From positions 1 to 8,160 of the forward strand of contig DVHW01000172.1 of assembly GCA_018711785.1 (NCBI GenBank): 8,160 nt of DNA, written 5' to 3'. The notes under the pieces are model-generated. The model searched no databases and was not told the origin of the DNA. It saw only the letters and a program-made list of their open reading frames with translations. Position numbers and translations under genes: made by a program. Below are positions 1-5,389 of this stretch, in pieces. The DNA is from Candidatus Galloscillospira excrementavium. Its GTDB lineage: Bacteria > Bacillota > Clostridia > Oscillospirales > Oscillospiraceae. Positions within the stretch are counted from its first letter, which is position 1; every line of letters begins with the position of its first letter.

Positions 1-13
1 CTGTTGAAATAAC

Positions 14-40
14 AAAAAGCCGCCGGCTGTTGCCGGCGGC
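14..40 (-). terminator. Intrinsic terminator of the tRNA-Pro gene
   Basis: A perfect 9-bp GC-only stem (19-27 pairs with 32-40) closes a TGTT loop. Read on the minus strand it is followed by five T residues (positions 18-14). It starts only 6 bases past the encoded CCA of the minus-strand tRNA, so it is the natural terminator of that transcript. Nothing to the left is visible that it could otherwise serve. Confidence 0.88.
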
Positions 41-46
41 CTTTGC

Positions 47-123
47 TGGTCGGAGTGTCGGGATTCGAACCCGAGGCCTCTTGGACCCGAACCAAGCGCG
101 ATACCAAACTTCGCCACACCCCG
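47..123 (-). tRNA. tRNA-Pro (anticodon CGG), CCA encoded
   Basis: The minus strand folds as a complete cloverleaf. The 7-bp acceptor stem pairs CGGGGTG (123-117) with CACTCCG (57-51), with one G-T pair. The D arm is closed by GCG/CGC. The anticodon stem CTTGG/CCAAG holds the 7-base loop TTCGGGT (91-85), giving anticodon CGG at 89-87, which reads CCG proline codons. The T arm has the usual TTCGAAT loop closed by TCGGG/CCCGA. The discriminator is A (position 50) and a 3' CCA is encoded at 49-47. The gene has its own promoter and terminator and is transcribed away from the sporulation genes on the other strand. CCG is a common proline codon in this GC-rich window, for example in the neighbouring plus-strand genes. 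No degeneration is visible. Confidence 0.96.
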
Positions 124-138
124 TCAGACACTTTACTT

Positions 139-167
139 ATTATAGTGATTCGGGACCGCCTTGTCAA
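139..167 (-). promoter_or_regulatory. Consensus sigma-A promoter of the tRNA-Pro gene
   Basis: Minus strand: TTGACA (167-162), a 17-base spacer, then TATAAT (144-139). Both hexamers match the housekeeping consensus at 6/6 with optimal spacing. The start of transcription should fall near 132, leaving only a short 5' leader before the mature tRNA end at 123. An A-rich stretch just upstream of the -35 box (175-172 on the plus strand reads TTTT) may add some UP-element character. Confidence 0.92.
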
Positions 168-247
168 GCGGTTTTGCCTTTGAACCTTCCACCCTGTGCA
201 AAAATTCCCTGCGCTCCCGTCCGGCGCATAAAACCTGGAAGCTGGGC

Positions 248-276
248 ACATATCCCCCTCCGCAGCCGCATATACA
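248..276 (+). promoter_or_regulatory. Candidate sigma-E-like sporulation promoter
   Basis: ACATATC (248-254) resembles the sigma-E -35 consensus (K-M-ATATT), and CATATACA (269-276) resembles the -10 consensus CATACAnT with 5/6 in its core. They are separated by 14 bases, within the 13-15 typical of sigma-E. The predicted start is near 283, just before the ribosome site AAGGGGAG at 298-305. In B. subtilis the spoIVF operon is transcribed by sigma-E, so a site here would fit. The match is imperfect and short, and no good sigma-A promoter competes with it in 168-315. Confidence 0.35.
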
Positions 277-315
277 TGGGTATCCAATACGCCAGAGAAG
301 GGGAGCGGACCCGGT

Positions 316-1347
316 ATGGAACACAAGACAGCTCAATCCTGGAACAGAGCGCGGCGGGAGCTGAGCCGCGGGGCGCGCACGGCGTCGGGAAGGGCCCGGA
401 CGGGGAGCGCCCGCCTGGGCCGGCGGGAGAAACAGCGCCTGCTCCAGCTTGGGGTGTGCATCGCCCTCTTTCTGGTGGTCTTTATCGGCAAGGGGGTTTT
501 CCCGGAGCGGATCTCGCTCCTGCGGGAGAGGCTGGTGGCCGTCATGGGGATGGATACGGACTTCCAGGCTGTTTTTTCCAATCTGGGCCACGCCATCTCG
601 GAAGGGGAGCCGGTGCTGGACACCCTTGGGGGACTGTGGGTGGACGTCTTTGGGGACGGCCAGGCCGAGGTGCCCTATGAAAAGACGGTCTCCAACACCT
701 CGGCCTACGAGGCGGAACGGGCCTTTGCGGCCCAGCCCCTGACAGCGGAGACCATCCTGTCCCACCGCTTCGGCATCGAGGGCGCACCGGAGGAGGAGAC
801 CCCGGCAGAGGTTCTTCCGCCCCAGCCCACGCCCGTCCCCACCCCGGAGCCCACGCCTGAGCCGGAGGAGCCGGCGGTGGAGCACGTGGACTACGACGGC
901 CCTGCCCTGCCCGAGAACGCCACCATGGACAAGTATGCCCTGGGCATCGAGGTCATGTCCCCCATCGAGGGGGTGGAGGGCGCCTGGGTCTCCTCCACCT
1001 ACGGCTGGCGGGAACACCCGGTGGACGGCGAGGATCGGTTCCACTGCGGAGTGGACCTGGCGGTCAACAGCGGCTCGCCGGTTTACGCCTTTGCCGACGG
1101 GGTGGTGGACTATATCGGCGAGAGCGACATCTACGGCCTCTACCTCCAGATTCAGCACGACAACGGAGTGACCTCCTTCTACGCCCACTGCAGCGCCCTC
1201 CTGGTCCAGGAGGGTCAGGAGGTCAAGCGGGGGGACCTTGTGGCCCAGTCGGGGGCCACCGGAAACGTCACCGGGCCCCACCTCCACTTTGAGCTGCGGA
1301 AGGACGGCGTGCTCCTCAACCCCCTCTACTATATTCCGGAACCCTAG
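316..1347 (+). CDS. spoIVFA: SpoIVFA-like membrane-anchored M23 (LytM) metallopeptidase
   Basis: The 343-residue protein starts at an ATG 10 bases after AAGGGGAG. Residues 1-41 are very basic and probably cytoplasmic. One transmembrane helix follows (about 43-62), then an extracytoplasmic region, a Pro/Glu/Thr-rich linker (about 157-190) and a C-terminal LytM/M23 domain (about 215-340). The M23 metal and catalytic residues are all visible: H243 and D247 (HxxxD), H291 in FYAH, and H322/H324 in HLH. The fold therefore looks enzymatically competent. The next gene, 3 bases away, encodes an M50 protease resembling SpoIVFB. In B. subtilis SpoIVFA holds SpoIVFB in an inhibited complex in the outer forespore membrane, and its M23 domain is degenerate. 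The spoIVFA name rests on architecture and gene order. A SpoIIQ-like or general cell-wall hydrolase role is the alternative. Confidence 0.72.
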   Translation: MEHKTAQSWNRARRELSRGARTASGRARTGSARLGRREKQRLLQLGVCIALFLVVFIGKGVFPERISLLRERLVAVMGMDTDFQAVFSNLGHAISEGEPVLDTLGGLWVDVFGDGQAEVPYEKTVSNTSAYEAERAFAAQPLTAETILSHRFGIEGAPEEETPAEVLPPQPTPVPTPEPTPEPEEPAVEHVDYDGPALPENATMDKYALGIEVMSPIEGVEGAWVSSTYGWREHPVDGEDRFHCGVDLAVNSGSPVYAFADGVVDYIGESDIYGLYLQIQHDNGVTSFYAHCSALLVQEGQEVKRGDLVAQSGATGNVTGPHLHFELRKDGVLLNPLYYIPEP

Positions 1348-1350
1348 GGC

Positions 1351-1977
1351 GTGCGCATCCGACGTGTGGAGGTCACCCCCGGCTTCCTTCTGCTGGCCGC
1401 CCTGCTCTACTACCTGGACCGGGACAACGTGCTGCTCTGGTCGGCGCTGGCCTGCGCGCTCCACGAGCTGGGACACTGGGCTATGATCCGCCTGTGTGGG
1501 GGAGAGGTGGCTCTCCTGCGCCTGTCGGCCTCGGGCGCCGAGCTGCGCCTGTCCGCCCGGCACAGGCTGGGGCACGGGGCCCACTGCCTCTGCGCGCTGG
1601 CCGGGCCCGGGGTGAACCTGGCGCTGGCCTTTCTCGCGCCGGCGGCGGGGGCGGCCTGTGGGGAGGGCTGGTACCTCTTCTCCGGCGTAAACCTGAGCCT
1701 GGCGGCCTTCAACCTCCTGCCGGTACGCCAGCTGGACGGCGGGCGGGCCCTCTGGCACCTGGCCGCGGGGCTGTGGGGGGAGCGGTGTGGGACGCGGGTG
1801 GTGCGGTGGTCCTCCGCCGTGACCCTGGCCGTCCTGACGGCGGCCGGCGCCGTGCAGTTCTGGCTGACCGGGTACAATTTCACCCTCCTGCTCACCACAC
1901 TGTGGCTCATTTACTCCCTCACCGGGCTGTTTCACCGGAGCGCGGGGCCGGCGGGACGGAAAAAAGAGTTTCTCTGA
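1351..1977 (+). CDS. spoIVFB: SpoIVFB-like M50 site-2 intramembrane metalloprotease
   Basis: A 208-residue polytopic protein with about six hydrophobic segments (roughly 12-22, 27-48, 77-100, 107-124, 150-172, 176-194). The zinc site is clear: HELGH at 38-42 and NLLPxxxLDGG at 121-131, with D129 as the expected third ligand. AGPGVN (84-89) is the conserved loop of the family. Known SpoIVFB cleaves pro-sigma-K within the membrane in the mother cell. This protein ends shortly after the last helix, with a short basic tail, so the C-terminal CBS domain of B. subtilis SpoIVFB (288 residues) is absent. The start is GTG at 1351, 3 bases after the upstream stop, with only a weak ribosome site, which suggests translational coupling. 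An in-frame GTG at 1366 is an alternative start. Another M50 substrate cannot be excluded. Confidence 0.75.
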   Translation: MRIRRVEVTPGFLLLAALLYYLDRDNVLLWSALACALHELGHWAMIRLCGGEVALLRLSASGAELRLSARHRLGHGAHCLCALAGPGVNLALAFLAPAAGAACGEGWYLFSGVNLSLAAFNLLPVRQLDGGRALWHLAAGLWGERCGTRVVRWSSAVTLAVLTAAGAVQFWLTGYNFTLLLTTLWLIYSLTGLFHRSAGPAGRKKEFL

Positions 1978-1986
1978 ATTTTTTGC

Positions 1987-2015
1987 TTGCAATCGGCAGC
2001 CCCCTGTGGTAAAAT
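1987..2015 (+). promoter_or_regulatory. Probable sigma-A promoter of rplS
   Basis: TTGCAA (1987-1992) and TAAAAT (2010-2015) are separated by 17 bases, and TGG directly before the -10 box supplies an extended -10 (TGn). It lies immediately after the spoIVFB stop and about 95 bases before the rplS start, giving L19 expression independent of the sporulation genes. The -10 box lies at the centre of a perfect palindrome (2004-2022). Confidence 0.7.
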
Positions 2016-2022
2016 ACCACAG
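2004..2022 (+). repeat. 19-base palindrome covering the rplS -10 box
   Basis: The sequence CTGTGGTAAAATACCACAG is an 8-bp perfect inverted repeat around three A residues. It covers the extended -10 element of the rplS promoter. As DNA it has the form of an operator; as RNA it would be partly or wholly outside the transcript. No T-run follows, so it is not an intrinsic terminator for spoIVFB. Confidence 0.6.
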
Positions 2023-2050
2023 TCTCAATAAAGGGCGGTCCTCTGCGGCT

Positions 2051-2065
2051 GCCGCCGGGGGCGGC
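2051..2065 (+). promoter_or_regulatory. GC hairpin in the rplS 5' leader
   Basis: GCCGCC (2051-2056) pairs with GGCGGC (2060-2065) around a GGG loop, within the roughly 90-base leader between the promoter and the ribosome site AGGAGG (2097-2102). L19 mRNA leaders that control ribosomal protein synthesis are known in Firmicutes (L19_leader). Whether this short element belongs to that class cannot be judged by eye. Confidence 0.3.
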
Positions 2066-2111
2066 GCGATATGGCCGGTATGAACGCCTATAAACTAGGA
2101 GGAACAAAACA

Positions 2112-2453
2112 ATGGATCTCATGAAGGCATTTACCGAGAAGCACCTCAAGGCCGAGCCCCCCAAGTGCGACGTGGGCGACACCGTCCGGGTCCACATCAA
2201 GGTCAAGGAGGGCAACCGGGAGCGTATCCAGGTCTTTGAGGGCACTGTGATCGCCAAGAAGCACGGCGGCATTGAGGAGACCGTCACCGTCCGCCGCGTG
2301 TCCTACGGCGTCGGTGTGGAGAAGGTATTCCCCATCCACGCCCCCTCCATCGAGAAGATCGAGGTGGTCCGCCACGGCAAGGTCCGCCGCGCCAAGCTGT
2401 ACTACCTGCGTGACCGCGTGGGCAAGAGCGCCAAGATCAAGGAGAAGATCTGA
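2112..2453 (+). CDS. rplS: 50S ribosomal protein L19
   Basis: A 113-residue, lysine/arginine-rich protein of normal L19 length. Recognisable family stretches include [13 protein letters not shown] near residues 22-34, [11 protein letters not shown] (38-48), [16 protein letters not shown] (59-74) and the C-terminal [13 protein letters not shown]19 sits at the 30S-50S interface and contributes to intersubunit bridges. The ATG at 2112 lies 9 bases after a perfect AGGAGG; a second in-frame ATG at 2121 is less well placed. The gene is flanked by its own promoter (1987-2015) and a strong terminator (2461-2494), so it is probably transcribed mainly as a single-gene unit. In B. subtilis rplS is also followed by rbgA and rnhB, as here, but there it sits behind trmD rather than a spoIVF pair. 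Confidence 0.97.
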   Translation: MDLMKAFTEKHLKAEPPKCDVGDTVRVHIKVKEGNRERIQVFEGTVIAKKHGGIEETVTVRRVSYGVGVEKVFPIHAPSIEKIEVVRHGKVRRAKLYYLRDRVGKSAKIKEKI

Positions 2454-2460
2454 TTCAGAC

Positions 2461-2494
2461 AAAAAAGGGAGAGGCGCGTGCCTCTCCCTTTTTT
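2461..2494 (+). terminator. Strong intrinsic terminator after rplS
   Basis: A perfect 15-bp inverted repeat: AAAAAAGGGAGAGGC (2461-2475), loop GCGT, then GCCTCTCCCTTTTTT (2480-2494). It begins 7 bases after the rplS stop and ends in six T residues. The A-tract/T-tract symmetry would let it work in both directions, although no minus-strand gene approaches it from the right. Confidence 0.93.
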
Positions 2495-2535
2495 GCCGTT
2501 GGGAACTCTACCCTTATCAGAGAAGAGAAATCGGA

Positions 2536-2559
2536 CCGCCCGGGGCGGCCGCGAAGCGG
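2536..2559 (+). promoter_or_regulatory. Two adjacent small GC hairpins before rbgA
   Basis: CCGCC (2536-2540) pairs with GGCGG (2544-2548), and immediately next CCGC (2549-2552) pairs with GCGG (2556-2559), both with 3-base loops. They end 9 bases before the AGGAG ribosome site of rbgA. They may be a leader structure or simply GC-rich sequence. No convincing promoter is visible between the rplS terminator and rbgA. Confidence 0.25.
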
Positions 2560-2568
2560 AAGCGGGAA

Positions 2569-2582
2569 AGGAGCACAACTTG
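2569..2582 (+). promoter_or_regulatory. Ribosome site that fixes the TTG start of rbgA
   Basis: AGGAG at 2569-2573 is followed by a 6-base spacer and TTG at 2580. The reading frame is open further upstream to a GTG at 2478, but that codon lies inside the rplS terminator stem-loop, and the extra 34 residues are low-complexity and unlike the family. Confidence 0.85.
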
Positions 2583-3467
2583 CAGATTCAGTGGTATCCC
2601 GGCCATATGACCAAGACCCGCAGGATGATTGCGGAGCAGCTGAAATACGTGGATCTGGTGGCGGAGATCGTGGATGCCCGCATCCCCCTCTCCAGCCGCA
2701 ATCCGGACATCGACAGCCTGGTGGGGGAGAAGCCCCGGCTGGTCCTCCTCAACCGGGCGGACCAGGCCGACCCGGAGGGGACCCGGCGCTGGCGGGCGTG
2801 GTTTGCCGCCCGGGGCATCGCCGTCCTGGAGACCGACGCCAGGTCGGGGAAGGGCGTGGGGCAGTTTGCCGGCGCGGTCCGCGCCGCCCTGCGGGAGAAG
2901 ATCGAGCAGTGGCGGGCCAAGGGGCAGGTGGGCCGCCCCATCCGGATCATGATCGTGGGCATACCCAATGTGGGGAAGTCCACCTTCATCAACAAGGTGG
3001 CCGGGCGCAAGTCGGCCAAGGCGGGGGACAGGCCGGGCGTTACCCGGGGCAAGCAGTGGGTGAGCGTGGAGGCCGGTCTGGAGCTGCTGGACACCCCCGG
3101 CATCCTCTGGCCCAAGTTCGAGGACCCGGACACCGGACTTCACCTGGCCTTTACCGGCGCGGTGAAGGACGAGATCATGGACATCGAGACCCTCGCCCGC
3201 CACTTCCTGGAGCTGATGGCGGGGCGCTATCCCCAGGCGCTCACCGAGCGGTATAAGGTGGACATACCGCCCCGCCCGGCGGACCTGGCGCCGGGGGACC
3301 TCTCCTATGGCTATGACCTGCTGGAGCGGTGCGCCCGGAAGCGGGGCTTTCTCATCTCCGGCGGGGAGCCGGACACCGGGCGGATGGCCCGCATCCTGCT
3401 GGACGAGTACCGCTCCGGCAAGCTTGGACGCTTTACCCTGGAGCTGCCGGAAGGGGAGGGGGCGTGA
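2580..3467 (+). CDS. rbgA: Ribosome biogenesis GTPase RbgA (YlqF)
   Basis: A 295-residue circularly permuted GTPase needed for late assembly of the 50S subunit. With the TTG start the protein begins MQIQWYPGHM, matching the family start, including the conserved H9 of the PGHM motif. Motifs appear in the permuted order: G4 as NRAD (58-61, usually NKAD), G5 near 87-91 (ARSGK), G1 GIPNVGKST (127-135), G2 at T155 (GVTRG) and G3 DTPG (171-174). The C-terminal RNA-binding region typical of the family follows to residue 295. RbgA acts on the 45S precursor and is stimulated by it, so its position next to rplS is functionally consistent. It is the first gene after the rplS terminator, and the stop at 3467 is 2 bases before the rnhB ATG. 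The only oddity is R59 where Lys is usual in G4. Confidence 0.95.
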   Translation: MQIQWYPGHMTKTRRMIAEQLKYVDLVAEIVDARIPLSSRNPDIDSLVGEKPRLVLLNRADQADPEGTRRWRAWFAARGIAVLETDARSGKGVGQFAGAVRAALREKIEQWRAKGQVGRPIRIMIVGIPNVGKSTFINKVAGRKSAKAGDRPGVTRGKQWVSVEAGLELLDTPGILWPKFEDPDTGLHLAFTGAVKDEIMDIETLARHFLELMAGRYPQALTERYKVDIPPRPADLAPGDLSYGYDLLERCARKRGFLISGGEPDTGRMARILLDEYRSGKLGRFTLELPEGEGA

Positions 3468-3469
3468 CC

Positions 3470-4063
3470 ATGGACCTGTGGGAGATCGAACGGGCCTGCT
3501 GGGCCCGGGGGTTCCAGCTCGTCTGCGGCGCGGACGAGGCGGGGGCCGGGCCCCTGGCCGGCGCGGTCTACGCCGCCGCCGTCATCCTGCCGCCGGAGCT
3601 GGAGATCGCGGGGCTCAACGACTCCAAGCAGCTCACGGAGAAAAACCGGGAGGCGCTGTTTCCCGTCATCCAGGAGAGGGCGGTGGCCTGGGCGGTGGCC
3701 TGGGCGGACGAGGGGGAGATCGACGCCATGAACATCCTCAACGCCCGCCTGCTGGCCATGGAGCGGGCCATTCAGAAGCTCTCGCCCGCGGCGGACTACG
3801 CCCTCATCGACGGCAACCGGGACAGGGGCATCACCGTGCCCCACGAGACCGTGGTGAAGGGGGACAGCCGCAGCGCCAATATCGCGGCGGCCTCCATCCT
3901 GGCCAAGGTCAGCCGGGACCGCTATATGCTGGAGATGGCGCAAACGTACCCGGAATATGAGTTTGAAAAGCACAAGGGCTACCCCACCAAGCGCCACTAT
4001 GAGCTCCTGCGGAAGTACGGGCCCTGCCCCATCCACCGCAGGACCTTCCTGAGCAAGCTGTGA
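3470..4063 (+). CDS. rnhB: Ribonuclease HII
   Basis: A 197-residue enzyme that nicks RNA in RNA-DNA hybrids and starts the removal of ribonucleotides misincorporated in DNA. The four acidic active-site residues are present: D22 and E23 (ADEAG), D114 (LIDGN) and D132 (VKGDS). The junction-sensing Tyr is Y171 in HKGYPT. The glycine-rich motif that is normally GRG after DEA is GAG here (25-27), so A26 replaces a nearly invariant Arg. The chosen start is ATG at 3470, about 10 bases after GGGGAGG. An in-frame GTG at 3464, overlapping the rbgA stop, would add two residues. The stop overlaps the GTG of the next gene by 4 bases. The rbgA-rnhB order is the same as in B. subtilis. Family assignment is secure; the effect of the Ala is unknown. 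Confidence 0.94.
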   Translation: MDLWEIERACWARGFQLVCGADEAGAGPLAGAVYAAAVILPPELEIAGLNDSKQLTEKNREALFPVIQERAVAWAVAWADEGEIDAMNILNARLLAMERAIQKLSPAADYALIDGNRDRGITVPHETVVKGDSRSANIAAASILAKVSRDRYMLEMAQTYPEYEFEKHKGYPTKRHYELLRKYGPCPIHRRTFLSKL

Positions 4064-4434
4064 GGGGCGGAGAGAACGCCCGCCTCCTGGGGCGGTGGGG
4101 GGAGGCCCTGGCGGCGGAGGAGCTGCGCCGGCGGGGGTGGCGCATCCTGGCGTCGGGCTTTCGCTGCCGCTTCGGGGAGATCGACCTCATCGCGGAAAAT
4201 GACAGGTTTCTCTCCTTTACAGAGGTCAAGCTGCGCAGGAGCGACGCCTACGGCACGGCCGGGGCCTTCGTGGACCGGCGCAAGCAGGACCGGCTGCGCA
4301 CGGCCGCCCAGCTGTGGCTCTCCCTGCACCCCACGGACCTCCAGCCCCGGTTCGATGTGGTGGAGATTTACGCGCCCCATGGGCTGGAGACCCGGGCCCC
4401 CCAAATTTATGTGATCGAGAATGCGTTTGTGTGA
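4060..4434 (+). CDS. yraN: YraN/UPF0102 family putative endonuclease
   Basis: A 124-residue protein of usual family length. It carries the PD-(D/E)XK-like pattern of this family: E15 in GRWGEALA, GEIDLI (39-44, with D42) and TEVKLR (54-59, with E55 and K57), the layout seen in Holliday-junction-resolvase-like folds. The cellular function of the family is not firmly established; a role in DNA processing is inferred from the fold. The GTG start overlaps the rnhB stop as GTGA, which implies translational coupling. No good independent ribosome site is visible. Pairing with rnhB is common in bacteria and suggests a shared link to DNA maintenance. All expected motif residues are present, so there is no sign of decay. 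Confidence 0.9.
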   Translation: MRGGENARLLGRWGEALAAEELRRRGWRILASGFRCRFGEIDLIAENDRFLSFTEVKLRRSDAYGTAGAFVDRRKQDRLRTAAQLWLSLHPTDLQPRFDVVEIYAPHGLETRAPQIYVIENAFV

Positions 4435-4447
4435 GGTGCGCTCTATG
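4433..4447 (+). promoter_or_regulatory. Ribosome site favouring the 4445 start of the dipeptidase
   Basis: GAGGTG (4433-4438) lies 6 bases before the ATG at 4445. The earlier in-frame ATG at 4421 lies inside yraN and has no comparable site. The later start also puts the metal-binding DGHCD motif at residues 9-13, close to the N-terminus. Confidence 0.65.
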
Positions 4448-5389
4448 GACCACGCCATCCCTCTCTTTGACGGCCACTGCGACACCATCCTCCGCTGCTA
4501 TCAGCGGGGGAGCCGCCTGGCCGAGAACGACGGACACCTGGATCTGGCGCGGGTGGGGAAGTTCGCCCCCTACGCCCAGTTCTTTGCCCTGTTTGGGGAC
4601 AGCGGAGAACAGGGCAGACCCCTGCGGCGGATTTTTGAGGAGGAACTGGCCCTCTACCGCCGGGAGATCGGGGCAAACCACGACCGGATCGCCCACTGCA
4701 CCACCGCGGCCCAGGCCCGCTTCGCCTTCCGGCGGGGCAAGGCGGCCGCATTCCTCTCTGTAGAGGGCGCTGAGCTGCTGGACTGCGACCTGGGCCGGCT
4801 GGAAGAGGCCTGGCGGCTTGGGGTGCGGGCGGTGAACCTCACCTGGAACCGGCCCAACGCCCTCTCGGGGACCAATGCCGCGGAGCAGGACCGGGGCCTG
4901 TCCCCTCTGGGACGGGCCTTTGTCCGGCGGATGGAGGAGCTGGGGATGCTGGTGGACGTGTCCCACCTGTCCGACCCCGGGTTCTGGGATGTGGCGGAGA
5001 TGGCCCAAAAGCCCTTTTTCGCCAGCCACTCCAATTCCCGAGCCGTATTTTTTGACCCCAGGAACTTGACCGATGCGCAATTTACTGCGATAATAGAACA
5101 TCATGGTGTGGCCGGTCTCAATCTGTACGCCGGCTTTCTGGGTGAGGAGGCTGATCTGGACACCGTCGTCGCCCACCTGGAGCACTTCCTGGCCCTGGGC
5201 GGAGAGGCAAATGTGTCTCTCGGAGGGGACTGGGACGGCTGCGAAACGCTGCCCCGGGGTGTTTCCGGCATCCAGGACATGGACCGGCTCTACGAGCGGC
5301 TGCTCCGGCGCAACTATCCCGAGGCGCTGGTGCGGGCCCTGTTCTACGATAATCTGATGAGGGTAGTGAGTGAAGTATGTACTATGTAA
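4445..5389 (+). CDS. Membrane dipeptidase-family (M19) metallopeptidase
   Basis: A 314-residue amidohydrolase-superfamily enzyme of the renal dipeptidase (M19) family, which hydrolyses dipeptides, in some members with a D-residue at the C-terminal position. The binuclear zinc ligands can be placed against the human enzyme: H11 and D13 (DGHCD), the bridging E107 (SVEGAE), H174 (DVSH) and H195 (ASHSNSRA), plus D262 (GGDWDG) as the catalytic acid region. There is no signal peptide or membrane segment, so it is probably cytoplasmic despite the family name. An upstream ATG at 4421 would add 8 residues and overlap yraN by 14 bases. The 3' end overlaps thrC by 13 bases. It may recycle peptide-derived or peptidoglycan-derived dipeptides; the substrate cannot be read from the sequence. 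Confidence 0.92.
   Translation: MDHAIPLFDGHCDTILRCYQRGSRLAENDGHLDLARVGKFAPYAQFFALFGDSGEQGRPLRRIFEEELALYRREIGANHDRIAHCTTAAQARFAFRRGKAAAFLSVEGAELLDCDLGRLEEAWRLGVRAVNLTWNRPNALSGTNAAEQDRGLSPLGRAFVRRMEELGMLVDVSHLSDPGFWDVAEMAQKPFFASHSNSRAVFFDPRNLTDAQFTAIIEHHGVAGLNLYAGFLGEEADLDTVVAHLEHFLALGGEANVSLGGDWDGCETLPRGVSGIQDMDRLYERLLRRNYPEALVRALFYDNLMRVVSEVCTM

Noticed and set aside
30..680. Plus-strand open frame running through the tRNA and into the M23 gene in another frame
   Set aside because: It crosses a terminator and a tRNA gene and has no family resemblance.
1960..1985. A-tract, AGAG/CTCT hairpin and T-tract at the end of spoIVFB, possible terminator
   Set aside because: The stem is only 4 bp and AT-flanked, too weak to call; the T-run could belong to the promoter region of rplS.
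133..2028. Open frame of 631 codons on the minus strand opposite the M23/M50 genes
   Set aside because: It is a by-product of GC-rich coding on the plus strand; it runs into the tRNA promoter and has no recognisable motif.
2478..2579. Extended N-terminus of rbgA from a GTG at 2478
   Set aside because: The codon is inside the rplS terminator, and the TTG at 2580 has the better ribosome site and gives the family-type N-terminus.
3680..3703. 12-base direct repeat within rnhB encoding AVAW twice
   Set aside because: The protein length here matches the family, so it is not an insertion; it is chance repetition in alanine-rich helix sequence.
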